Assembly (NCBI GenBank): GCA_030220185.1
Contig: JASPKZ010000422.1
Span: forward strand, 691,001-755,000
DNA from: Diploptera punctata
Taxonomy: Eukaryota > Arthropoda > Insecta > Blattodea > Blaberidae
Length of the DNA: 64,000 bases
Direction: 5' to 3'
Shown here: positions 32,101 to 43,430 of the stretch, piece after piece
Layout of the letters: the number at the start of each line of letters is the position of its first letter
Numbering within the stretch: position 1 is the first letter of the stretch
Notes under the pieces: model-generated
The model's input: only the letters and a program-made list of their open reading frames with translations
The model's database searches: none
What the model was told of the DNA's origin: nothing
Translations under genes and position numbers: made by a program

Positions 32101-32298
32101 TCGGTTTAATTGCCGATTTTTGATCTAGGTGATTTAAGTGTTTTATGTGAGACACAGTGCAAGGGAAACATCGCTTGAATTTTATAAACTTGACGTGTTT
32201 TGGTGCCGTTGATATATCAGGACCTTGAAAAGTAATGGATTGCAGGATTGAAGGGAATGTGTAGAGGAATTGATACAGAATGCCGGCAACTTATTCAG
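32101..32298 (+). CDS. Putative first exon with start codon and splice donor, host gene unknown
   Basis: Downstream of the promoter-like region, ATG at 32280-32282 (context CAGAATGCC) opens a frame M-P-A-T-Y-S that is cut after the first base of the next codon. CAG|GTAAAA at 32298/32299 is a good 5' splice site. A short upstream ATG frame lies at 32234-32263. The remaining exons cannot be found in the window, so the product is unknown and the exon is a proposal. If real, the first intron contains the module cluster at 33.6-38.2 kb. Confidence 0.3.
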
Positions 32299-33250
32299 GT
32301 AAAAGATTTTGTTCAGATCTGCTTAAGGTGGTTGTTTTTATGAAATGGCACCAATGCGCTAGTAACTTGGACGACATTAATCAATACCAGTCATATTTGT
32401 TTACTAATGTTAGGTTACATTTCGACCTGTGACATCATAAAGATTAGCTTCATATTATCCTAACCTTTATAATAATTTTAATAAGCGACATATACTTTCA
32501 CTGTGAAGATAATTACTTTAAATGTAGAGTAACATTTTAAATTTTGATTTAGTATTACAGGTTATTCAACTCATATTTTTTTTAGTTGATGGGAGTTACC
32601 CCGTTTTATAATAGACCTAAATGTTGTTTTTTATTTTTAATTACGTATAAAATAATAATTTAATTAATTTAATTATGACAGGAGTTCACCTACATTAGAC
32701 ACTATTCAAACAGAAAAACAAATTTTTCCTTATGGATAAATTGTAAACAAATCTGGTGTACACTAACTTGCCCATTTTCTCACCTTAACCTGCCCATTTT
32801 GCTCACCTATTGAAATAAAATGAGGGATAACCAAAATGAGTATAGTTGAAATCCTGGCATAGAATAGCCGCTTAAAATATTGTTAACATACCTTTCTGTT
32901 TGTAGCTATGTAACGATAATATTTAATCAAGAGTAAATTTTAACCCTAATACTTAAAAATAAAAACTTAAAAATGGGTGTTGTATACTAAACGTCGCAAA
33001 AAATTTTAATTTTAATTTCTTATGCCACGATGCACTAAACACTTTTAAACACATTTAAAACATTTTGCAACACATTTTAAACATCTTCCAATGTTGCAAC
33101 AATCTTTTTTTTATATTTATATATTTACGTAAAACATGATCGTCCTACATTCTTCCTTGCTACTTTCTGCTATTTGCCTCCTGTTCCTATGTTGTTCCAA
33201 CGTTGCCACCATCAACAACCCAAAATACTCCAGATGTTGCCAACATCACT
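32299..33250. other. AT-rich unique stretch (possible intron start)
   Basis: No coding or mobile-element signal seen. Confidence 0.4.
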
Positions 33251-33456
33251 TCCACGTTCCCTGGATTTCACCTACGTTAGAGTAATTGATTTGTGTTACA
33301 GTAATTGATTTAGGTTTGGTTAGCTTTTAGGTTCCTTGCTTTTTAAATGTGATTCCACGTTCCCTGGATTTCACCTACGTTAGAGTAATTGATTTGTGTT
33401 ACAGTAATTGATTTAGGTTTGGTTAGCTTTTAGGTTCCTTGCTTTTTAAATGTGAT
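33251..33456 (+). repeat. Perfect 103-bp tandem duplication
   Basis: 33251-33353 and 33354-33456 are identical base for base by eye. Each starts TCCACGTTCCCTGGATTTCA and ends TTTTTAAATGTGAT. Confidence 0.97.
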
Positions 33457-35343
33457 TTGATACGTAAAATAAATTACCTCTTCATATCTGTTATTCTATG
33501 AAAAAATTCAAAATATCGGACGGATACCACATAACATCATATTTCCACTAGTTCATTTCGTGTTAATTATACATTTTTAGACTAGTTCTGGGAATTTTGT
33601 GTCAATGTTGGTCATACTGATTTCACATACATATACCGCCAACTGCTGGAGGTTGCATTTATCTTTCTGGGATTACATGGAGCACTAGCGCATGCGCACT
33701 GCAATTCTATAGAACTTAGAAGAATTTTCTTGCGACGCTAAGTGTAGCATATCCATCAAAAATAAACCTACTTTTGGAGAAAACTGCAGTTTATGGATCA
33801 CCATGAATTTTTGTAAGTCCTGTAGAATAGTAATGCACATGCACAAGAGTTTTGAACTTGCTCCATAGATGGCAGGACTATCTTTGCAATTGGTATGACC
33901 ATCCATTGCAATAAATTCCCAAACATGCTTTTAAAAAATGGATGGGAAAAAGTCCACTATTTGTCGATCATTTACTCCATGAATTCTTCTAAATTTTACA
34001 GAATCACAGTGCACATACGCGAGTTGCTGTAATGCTTAATGTAGCTTCCATTAGATGGCTCTAAAATTGGAGACACCAACTGTCAGAAAAAATTTTCCTG
34101 AACATTTATAAAAAATGGACGTAACTAACTTCCCATTTCTTAACCTAACAAAAGTTACATGCATATTATTTAATAAACTATAAACTAATCTTACATACAC
34201 TAATTTATCCCATCGGAATCTAACAAAATGAAGTTGTTCTTGAAATATGATTTGGAATTAATTGTAAATGTTGGTAAGACCGATTGAAGAGCCATCTAGC
34301 AGAAGTCACATTAAGCATTTGTGCATCTCAATTCACAACATTCACGTAATTATATGAATATTTAAAAATCGTAAGGAATGTTTATAGAATCGTTCCAAAA
34401 TTTTAAAAATAATACGAAACGTTATTACAAATGGTAAAAAAGTGTGTAGTGCAATAGTGACATAAGAATGTTGTATGGAAAATCGTGATCGACAAATTGT
34501 AGACCTCAGCCAATGTAACCCTATGTAGGCTGAAGTTTAGAATACCTTGACCTATGATTTTTTACACTACATTCTTGTAATATTGTTGATCTACATACTT
34601 GTTCTATCAATACTGACATTTCATACTAATTAAATATTTATAACATTTTTTACAATTATTAAATATTTATCTACTTAAGCAAAGTATTGCAATTTACCTC
34701 AGTTTTTTTTTCAAAGGTCTGCAGAATCATTGTGCGCATGTGCAAACACTTAAAGAAACTTCTGCTAGATGGCAGAGATATCTGTGAAATCAGAATGACT
34801 AACATTCAAAAATATATTTTAAGAAATTGATGTTCACTCATTTAATTTTGTTAGGTTCCGATGGGACAAGTTAGTGTACATCAGATTACTTTACACTTCA
34901 TTAAATGATAATATGCATGTAATTTATTTATTAGGATAAAGGGGGGATTTATTGCGAATGTTGGTCATACTGATTTCACACATGTCCACCATCTAGCAAA
35001 AGTTTCTTTTAAAGTGCACACTATGATTCTGTAGAACTTAGAAAAATTTGTTGGTCGAGTTAATCATAACTTTTTTGTGAATGCTCATTAATTTGTAATT
35101 TCGTAAATCATGTACATGTTATTTCAATAAACTATAAAGTAATTTGGTGTACACTAATACACCCATCCTTAATCTAATAAAATAAAAATAAAAGAGTATT
35201 GCAATTTCTTATTGTGGAGGTTAGTCTTACCGGTAGCACAGATAATCCTGCCATCTGTTAACATATTGTTATGCATGCACACTATGATTTTGTAGAACTG
35301 ATTGAGAGATTTTACATACATAGATTATGAATTTAAAAAAATC

Positions 35344-35827
35344 TTTTTGCGCAATAGCGCGTTGTCGTACTGGCGTCCATTATTGAAAGTTCAAATTCCT
35401 ACATTTTGGGGTTACCAACCTAAGTAACTATACTGTAATATTACATTTACACTCGCGTACAGGAAGTAAAACCACTGCACTCTATACTATGTACAATGTA
35501 TATACAGAAAATATCCAAAAGGTAGTGTTAATACACATTATATGAAATAAATCACTGCATTTTAATGAACTGAACTCAATTTGAAACAATATAAAACAAT
35601 AAATATGTACTTGCGGCCATGTTATCAATAATTGTTCTCAACTAATAAACATTGCTCACACTGTTAAGGTTAGTCAATTGTTTATAATGAACGCAAATAT
35701 TTCCAACAAAAATATTATTTTACTATTTATTATTTTGAAAACACCATCGCACAAAAAATAATGTACAGTGCATGTTTGTAAAGTGTTTTACAGAATCTCG
35801 GAAATTAAAAACCTCGCTATCGCTTGG
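35344..35827. repeat. Segment S1, uninterrupted copy of a duplicated sequence
   Basis: It runs from TTTTGCGCAATAGCGCG to ACCTCGCTATCGCT and matches 42663-43892 in order and orientation. That copy carries two extra insertions, so S1 gives the empty sites. Confidence 0.9.
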
Positions 35828-36535
35828 TTTTTAAACATTTTTCCTCAATTCTGTAAAAACCACTTTCCAATCTCGCATCGTAATATACTGTTAAGAATGT
35901 TAGAAAATATTGAAATAGTAGCCTTAAGAAATGTTTGTAGAAACTGTAAAAGTAAATAGTGCAACATGTCATGAATTTTGTATGGTATAGCACATTGAGT
36001 CGTAAACTATAGACTAGCCCCTGTTTTTTAAAAATGTAATCACTAATATTGCAATTTATGCAACATTTAAAAAGATTAATGGTTAATTCTAATTTAAATT
36101 ACACAAACTTGTTAGTAAATGTGAAAATTAGTATGGTATTAGGTTTTTAGATTAATAGCCTATTGTGTCGTAGGCTAAAAATTGTGTATATTGAATATTG
36201 GTTTTATTTTTATATTTATAAATATTTATTTTATGTTATCTTATATTCTTTGATTATAAGATTAAAATAACATGCGGTTAAACTCTAGAATACTTCTATG
36301 ATTTTCCATACATATTCTTGTATTACTGTTGTTCTTCATTCTTTTCGGCTGTACAGTACAATACCATTCTCTTCATTTTCCATGGTATGTTCTTGTAATA
36401 CTGTTACTCTAAGTACTTCTTCTGTCTTTACTAACATTTTGTGCGACCACAAGGTGCCCAAGCTGTGCAAAACATTTCTTCCACTTACTTGTGTTTTGCA
36501 CTCTTTTAACTTTACTATCTAACCTCTCTTGGTTA
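35828..36535. other. AT-rich unique stretch
   Basis: No gene recognised. The 63- and 74-codon frames nearby lack recognisable features. Confidence 0.4.
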
Positions 36536-36537
36536 AG

Positions 36538-36826
36538 TCTTGTTTTTTCGACCCCGACGCTATTAGGGCATCCGAGGGCTAGGGAGTCTTTCCTTTCTTC
36601 CATTTCTTCTTTCCTTTATTTTCTTTCCTTCTCCAGAAAAGCCTGACCAGAGGCTATAAGATGGTAGCCCATCACTGGTCTAGCCTTCCTTTGGCCAGCA
36701 ACCAATCGAAGGGACTATTATTATGCTTTCAAGTCTTATACGAGAATTTCCCATACGGGAAAATTTTCTATAGGATCGTAACAGGCCTTGGCCTAATACT
36801 TGGAAGGAAGAAGAAGAAGAAGAATA
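36538..36826 (+). mobile_element. SINE D with (AAG)n tail
   Basis: It starts about GTTTTTTCGACCCCGACGC and has the body GGAAAATTTTCTATAGGATC and ACAGGCCTTGGCCTAATACT, then GGAAGGAAGAAGAAG. The 3' part recurs at 44728-44815. The head is tRNA-like only weakly. Confidence 0.6.
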
Positions 36827-37716
36827 TTTTAAATGTTTTTCAACACTACTGACAACATTCTTTTACAATTTTTATTTATTTATGAGAAATATTGTGATAC
36901 TAACTAGCCATTTTCCCTCCTCTTCTAATGTTGCCACCACCAAGAACCCAATTACACTATTTTTGTTAGGCTATTACTATTTTTATAGGTTAGTATTAGT
37001 GTACACTTCAGTAAATAATATGCATATAATTTATTTTGTTAGATTAGGAAGGAAGAAGTAGAAGTAGTGTACATCCATTCTCTAAATAAACGTTTGGGTA
37101 TTTATTTCAAGGTAGTTGGGAATACCACCTGAAGCTGCCATCTATAAATATAAACTTTCGGTAGGACTTAAAGCTATGTGGTTCCAGAGAGCGATAGCTC
37201 TATAAACTAATGTGCCATGCGCACTGTTTTATGTAGGACTTAGAAAATGTATTGGGAAAGGTACAGTACTGTTTTTCCCAGATTTTAAAATAGTTATCTA
37301 GGCACAAAAAAAAAAACCAAAATTGTCACAATTATCTCTTAATGATTTTTTTCTTTCACAGAATCATAGTGCGCATATGCAAACGCTTATAAAATTGCCA
37401 ACAGTTGGCAGGACATATCAGTGAAATTGGAACAAGATCAAAATTGCAATTAATTCCAAAAAATTATTTTTAAGAAATGGATGTTCACTCATGTCATTGT
37501 GTTAGGTACCAAGGCCACAAATTAGTGTACACCAGATTAGTTTATAGTTGATTAAATAATATGCATTGTAATGTATTTTATCTACTATTAGAACAACAAT
37601 TCAGGGATGCTAGTCAATCGGCTATAGAACCTATAATTTATATTCTAACATCACACAAAACATGCTATTGAAAACATAAAATACTGGTTGAAAAAACGTA
37701 AAATACGCTTTAATGA

Positions 37717-37719
<3 letters not shown>

Positions 37720-37750
<31 letters not shown>
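37720..37750. repeat. (AT)n microsatellite
   Basis: About 14 AT units. Confidence 0.95.
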
Positions 37751-38381
37751 CAACAATGTTGTTGATTTGTCGTGTCTTTTTTTTTCCTCCCATAACCCAC
37801 ATTACAACAATGTTTGGTAATTTGTCTTTTTTTTTCTTTCGAAAGTCCACATTACTCTTTCTCTAAACATATTGTTTGAGCAATAAATAAATTTCATTAA
37901 ATATACTAAATATAAGACATACTAAAATACTCTGAACATAGAAAAAAAATTGTACACAACACGTTACAAAAATAGGTTTAGTAAATCGCTTTGTTTGTGT
38001 TCTATCTTGAGCATTTCATACTTGAACATCTGCTTCTGCAACTAGTCGTCTAAATAACTATTGTTAGGTTATGAAAGGTCGGGTTAGTGTACATTCATTT
38101 CTTATAAACATGTTTGGGAATTTATTGCGAAGCTTGGTCATACTGATTTCACATATACCTTATGTGGTTTCATCTAGCGATAATTCCATAAACATCGGCG
38201 CATGCGCTTTGCTGTTCTGTAGAACTCAAATTAATTGAACGAGGTATTCTAGTTTTTCCTAACATGCTATTTATTTCTCATAGTTACAGATTTGAAATGA
38301 AATATTGTACCAAGTGAATATATCTGATTCTTAATATTTAATTTTAGGAAGTTATATTTTGAGGTTATTTTAATTATATTA

Positions 38382-38524
38382 TTACCTCAATATTAATGTT
38401 GATTTGTTCTTGGACATGTTTCAAAACAATTCTGTTTTATCGTCAGCTTTCCCAGACTGGTATAAGGTTAACAGAATTGTTTTGAAACATGTCCAAGAAC
38501 AAATCAACATTAATATTGAGGTAA
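38382..38524 (-). repeat. Perfect 55-bp inverted repeat with a hammerhead-like core
   Basis: Arms 38382-38436 and 38470-38524 are exact reverse complements (TTACCTCAATATTAATGTTG at the left end); the loop is 33 bp. On the minus strand 38446 to 38412 reads CTGACGA, a TAAAACA/TGTTTT stem with a 4-nt loop, GAAA, CATG, TC. This is the CUGANGA/stem II/GAAA/short stem III/cleavage order of a hammerhead. A perfect arm this long implies recent origin or gene conversion. Confidence 0.85.
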
Positions 38525-39640
38525 GATGTCCAGACTAAAAATAATATATCTGATTCTATTTATTAATTTATGAAGGATTTTAGATAAATGAAAGAATCTG
38601 CCAGTAAACTCGTCATTTATTTTATTGTTTGTTTTACTGATTGGTAATCATTAATTATAAGACGTGAGACCAAGAATAATGTAATGTATTAGACTTAATA
38701 GAGATTGTAGTGCAGAAAGGTATTTATTGTAATTTTAAAATAAAACAGCAAAACACAGGGTAATTACTGTTATTGAATGCGATTAGCGATCTGAGGAATG
38801 TGTTATGTTGTTTAAAAAATAACAAAAAAATTAGAAGCTAGATAAAAGAACCAAAAGACATGATGTAAACAATGATTTGTGTAAAAATAGGATTTAGGTA
38901 TGATGTATGGTTAGAATCAGGATTGCCGACTTAAATTGTTTTCATACCTCAAGTCTACGAGTAGAGGATCCGTAACTTAAGGTAATTTTTGTAATATGTA
39001 TTAAAGAAAGCTAATTTAGTGACTTAACCTAAGTTAACATATCAATGTTAACATTATACCAGTCTATATGCTCAAATGTGTTCCAACACTCATGAAACTG
39101 AACAGTGTAGGATATAGGGATATTGTGGGAAATGCAGCCTACTGCTTGCTGTAAAGGACCACTGGTTATAAACTATCTCGAATGCTGAAGAAGATTAAAT
39201 GGCATATGTATGTTTTTAGTACCAACCTTTTTTTTTTTTACTCAACATCTAACGATAGATTTCATTATTACCTAGTACCTGTAGAGCATTTTATTTTGCA
39301 TATTATGTAATTATTATTTTTTCATAATTTCTGATGTAGTTGAGGTGGAAAGACATGTTTTGGAGTGGTGATAATGTGTCCCCCTTTGAGGAATTGTTTT
39401 TAAAGTTACTTATTGTACTAGATAGTGAAATATGTGGAAATTTGCATCTATCTGTACTGATTGATTTTCTTATTTTCAAGAAGTGTTTAGAAGTATAAGA
39501 AGTTATGAAACATTACTTTTCGTTACGTTTTGGTACAACACCAAAACACGTACAAATTACCATGGTACTATTTAGTTAATGAACTGTGTTTTAGTGTGTG
39601 TGTGTACATATATAATTGGTGTTTCTCATATAATTTATCA
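38525..39640. other. AT-rich unique stretch
   Basis: No gene or known repeat. Confidence 0.4.
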
Positions 39641-39644
39641 CATT

Positions 39645-39745
39645 TATATTATTATTATTATTATTATTATTATCATTATTGTCATCATCATCATTATAAT
39701 TATTATTATTATCACCATAAGTATTATTATTGTTATTATTGTATA
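39645..39745. repeat. Imperfect (ATT)n microsatellite
   Basis: ATT units with GTC, ATC and ACC variants. Confidence 0.9.
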
Positions 39746-39779
39746 AAATGTTGTTTGTACATGAAATTTACATTGCTAC

Positions 39780-39925
39780 ATTTAATATATTTTTAACTGT
39801 TTATAATTAGTATAGTGTATATCTATATTTGTCAAATATTTATTTGTATTTGTGCTGGTTGAGTGGAAGAGAAGGCCTTATGGCCTTAACTCTGCCAGAA
39901 TAAATAAAACATTATTGTTATTGTT
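39780..39925 (+). mobile_element. R5 LINE 3' UTR end
   Basis: GGTTGAGTGGAAGAGAAGGCCTTATGGCCTTAACTCTGCC and AATAAATAAAACATTATT match the 3' end of R5 at 42168-42225. It contains the small AAGGCC..GGCCTT stem-loop. It is followed by a (TA)n run at 39932-39984. Confidence 0.8.
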
Positions 39926-39926
39926 C

Positions 39927-39989
<63 letters not shown>

Positions 39990-39990
39990 G

Positions 39991-40366
39991 TTGGGAAGAA
40001 AAAAGTATGAGAAATAGGGAAAAATTAATTAGAATTTCACATAAATCTAACTTAAATATCATTAAAAAAATAGGACAGTAATTTTCATATGTTCCGGTAC
40101 ATTTGGGTAGTTAGATTGAAATTTGGAGTAGGTTAGCCATATTCACTTAGAGTTATGATTTTTTTGGGTCTTTTTTAATATTTGTTGTTCTTCATAATGT
40201 GACCATGATTGGCCAGTGTTACAAATTCATTGGGTTGGCAATTCTGTTTTCCCATTATTCTGATCTAACTTCTGGAACAGCCATATTGTTATATCATGGT
40301 TTTTAGGTTAGATTTACATGAATTTCTATTTAATTCTTACCTATTTCTCATACTTTTTTCACACCA
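39991..40366. mobile_element. Non-autonomous DNA element with 57-bp terminal inverted repeats
   Basis: The left end TTGGGAAGAAAAAAGTATGA, continuing GAAATAGG and reaching CATAAATCTAAC, is the reverse complement of 40308-40365 with about 10 differences. No coding inside. Length about 375 bp. A TSD is not clear, since the left flank is a (TA)n run. A diverged half copy may lie at 44140-44200 (GGTTACATTTACATCAACTT). Confidence 0.75.
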
Positions 40367-40377
40367 AGAATTTTGCC

Positions 40378-40605
40378 AGTACAGGACTGGTGCCCACCAG
40401 TATCGTGAGGCATTTGGGTAGCTACAATAAGTAGCAGCTCCAGGTCGAGAAAATCAGCTATAACAGCTGAGGGACCCCACATGCTGACCACATATCATCC
40501 CTACACTGGCTGGATGATTGTGATTAACACATGGATTTAGGCGAGCAGCCAGTTGGTAGGCCAAGGGCCTTCTAGGCCTGTTGCACTATGGTGTTTAGTT
40601 TAGTT
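40378..40605 (+). mobile_element. SINE E, 3' two thirds
   Basis: It runs from GCCAGTACAGGACTGGTGCC to GGCCTTCTAGGCCTGTTGCA and lacks the tRNA-like head. Confidence 0.85.
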
Positions 40606-41325
40606 AGTTTGTAAGAACTATGTATATTATATATGTTAGGTTGGTAACTAAATTCTACAACAGTAATTTTTGCATTTTTTGGACTCTTATAAAATTATTT
40701 TGGGGTTTTTTTCCTGCCAATCGCCAGATATAGAACAAACTTTGTCGTAGATTTCACAATACAAAAGCACATCTGCATTTGATGTAATTGAAGATACAGT
40801 GGAAATAATCATTAAAAATCAAAATACTTTATAACCTGTGGCCCGTTGGTACCTGCATATGTACCCATTTGTATGCAATTGCTGAGGTTATTGTTGCAGA
40901 CTAAAATAATTCAGAGGAAAATTTGAATTTACAAGAAGTAATATATAGGCTATCATGTCATATGCATAGCTTATATGGTAGATCCCCAGCTTTGGCTCAA
41001 CTAGTGATGACGATCATCTATGAATCTGGAAATGGTTGACTAATTACTAAATCATATCATTAGTTACCATATATTGCCAGCATGTTTCTGCTATAACAAA
41101 ATATTCACTCACATTTCTTGTAGATGGCAAATTTGTTAGACACATTACATTCCTTTGTTTCAATAAATTTGGATAGGTTGCATTATGTTTTGGGTTGATT
41201 AGGTATATTTACTTTACATTACGATAATTAGCTCAAGTTTTATGGTAATAATAACTGCAAACCTAAGAGATGAAGAGTCATTTTAGAAAAGAAAAATATG
41301 ATGAGACATCCAGATGAGATTTCAT
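40606..41325. other. AT-rich unique stretch
   Basis: No gene recognised. Confidence 0.4.
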
Positions 41326-41329
41326 AAAA

Positions 41330-41430
41330 TAAGCTAAATCTGCACTAATGTTTGGATCAGAAACCTGGACTCTCAGAAAGAAAGATGAAAGGAGATTGGA
41401 AATACAACAGATGAGATTACTCAGACTACT
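41330..41430 (+). pseudogene. LINE RT C-terminal scrap (R1/R4-like)
   Basis: The plus strand reads ALMFGSETWTLRKKDERRLE, IQQMRLLRLL, the YGCETWTL.R.E.RRL block of these LINEs. Confidence 0.65.
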
Positions 41431-42221
41431 TACATTATCTTAGACGTTTTAAAGAATTTTCTCCCAGTTCGTTAAAACAAATCCTAGTGCAGAATCTTGT
41501 GTTACCACACTCGATTATTGTGACATTATATATAATGATCTAAACTATGTCTTGTCGCAGAGACTGCAGCGTGTTCATAATGCTTGCACGATTCATTTTC
41601 AATATCCGCCATTATGACCATATTTCCGAACACTTTAATAACCTCTCTTGGCTCCGTCTTACTGACAGACGTAAATTGCACTCTCTTTCGCTACTTTCAA
41701 GCTTCTGAATTCCTACATTCCTACTTACCTGGCGTCCAGATTTGAGAAGTTATCCTCCTACCACAATATTGACACTAGGTCACAAGATAGCAGTCTGCTA
41801 AACAATTCCTCTTCATAGCACTTCCTCCTATTCTACTTCCTTCACAGTAGCCTCCGCCCGCTCCTGGAATCTCCTTCCTCAAGATATCAGGGGTTGCCGC
41901 ACACTTGGAACCTTTAAGTCACGCTTATACAGTTACCTGTTGTCTAATAATTAATTTTTCTCTATTTATTTAATTTATACTATGTCATTAATCTTTTCCT
42001 CGTTTTTTTATATATTTTGTACATATTATATATTTAATTCGTTAAATTTAGAGTAAATCAAAATACATTATAAATATTAATTGTATTGTATTCATAACTT
42101 GTAATCGTTTATATATACATATTGTAATTTAGATTTAAGACTTTTCTTTTGTATTTTTTTTAAACCTGGTTGAGTGGTAGACAAGGCCTTAAGGCCTTAA
42201 CTCTGCCAGGTAAAATAAAGC

Positions 42222-42258
<37 letters not shown>
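41431..42258 (+). pseudogene. R5 LINE (Jockey/CR1-like) C-terminus and 3' UTR
   Basis: The plus strand reads SLKQILVQNLVLPHSIIVT, then in a second frame LDYCDIIYNDLNYVLSQRLQ and RVHNACTIHFQYPPL. In a third frame it reads YDHISEHFNNLSWLRLTDRR and ASARSWNSLPQDIRGCRTLG, TFKSRLYSYL. The LDYC..LQRVxNA...HI...LxWL...R....WNSLP...FK..L pattern is the C-terminal domain of Jockey/CR1-type LINEs. Palm and endonuclease are missing and there are at least two frame changes. A 3' UTR (41965-42215) ends in GGCCTTAACTCTGCCAGGTA and an (ATT)n tail to 42258. Confidence 0.82.
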
Positions 42259-42260
<2 letters not shown>

Positions 42261-42787
42261 TTAACCCATAGACCGATAATTGTGCCTCTTCCTGTTGATA
42301 ATCTTGCCTCTTCCGGTTTGTAATGAGAGATATCTCCCAAATTAACTTCTTTGACAACGATATCGATTCAACAATGTACGATTGATATGATACAGCAAGA
42401 AATGCCAAAAGAAAACAACTTGAAAAATTATAAAAAAAAGATTAGTTCTATTGTTCTAAAAAATTATTAAATGTTGTATAATGAATCTGCATTATTGTTA
42501 ATAGTTATTCTCATACAATCATTTGTTATTGATTTTTCCCAAGTCCAAAGAGATTTAACAGTAAAGATATGCTATTTATAACTATACAGCCAGCTTAGAA
42601 ATCGCCCAGAAGTAAGATCGGAATACATATCCTTACATTTGGTAAATATTAAACTTAATTATTTTTTGCGCAATAGTGCATTTTGTCGTACTTACGCAAT
42701 GGCGACCATGATTGAAAGTTCAACTTCCTACATTTTGGGGTTGCCAACCTAAATAACTATACTGTAATAAAAATAACTGTACTATAA

Positions 42788-43172
42788 TTTTTTTTTTTAA
42801 TGCCCCAGGTTTGTCTTTCGACATTCCTGGTTTCTCTCCTGGCATGGCGTACTTGTAACCCACTTCTGAGGTTGGGGCTGCTGGGAGGCGGGGTTACGTT
42901 GCCCCGATGATATGATGGGTGATGATGATAATGGTGCACCAGGAGAGTCCCTAATGCTTAGCTTAACCTAAGATGAATATGAATGATGATGATTGCGATG
43001 GCCATATGATTTCGGGGATCGTTTGGGCCTTAAAGTTTTCCTGACATTTGTCTTACAGGTGAGGAAAAACCCCGATAAAAACTTCACCCAGAAAAACTGT
43101 CCTGACCGGGGATCGAACCTGGGCCCGCTGCGTGACAAGGCAGCACGCTACTCCGAGACCACAGCGGTGGAC
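42788..43172 (-). mobile_element. A-B chimeric SINE, complete
   Basis: Minus strand. SINE A head CCACCGCTGTGGTCTCGGAG and B box GGTTCGATCCCCGG. The A body runs to about 42985, where it switches to the SINE B tail ending GGGGCATTAAAAAAAAA. ACTATAAT occurs at both ends (42781-42788 and about 43176-43183), compatible with a short TSD. Confidence 0.88.
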
Positions 43173-43430
43173 TATACTATAATATTACATATTACAAACA
43201 TGCGTGTGGGAAGTAAAACCACTGCCCCCTATGTACACTACATACAATGTATATACAAAAAGTATCCAAAAGGTAGTGTTAATATACATTATACAAAACA
43301 ATTCACTGCATTTTAAATGATCTGAACTTGATTTGAAACAATGTAAAACAATAAATTCGTACTTGCTGCCATTTTATCACTAAATTGGTCTCATGGCCTC
43401 CTGTTTCAATTAATAAACATTGCCCACACT

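Larger units (their letters stand above)
33580..38245. repeat. Cluster of degenerate modules with a CATGCGCA/CATCTAG core, both orientations
   Basis: A 110-150 bp module recurs about ten times. Plus orientation: about 33585, 34245, 34940, 35205, 37090 and 38105. Minus orientation: about 33950, 34130, 34840 and 37480 (right ends). Shared landmarks, in order: GGGAATTTATTGCGAATGTT, GGTCATACTGATTTCACA, CCATCTAGC, GCGCATGCGCA-like, then ATTCTGTAGAACTTAGAA. Copies are diverged. The best palindromes are at 33688-33698 and 38198-38207. Confidence 0.7.

Noticed and set aside
33251..33456. CRISPR-like direct repeat
   Set aside because: Two adjacent identical units without spacers in a eukaryotic sequence.
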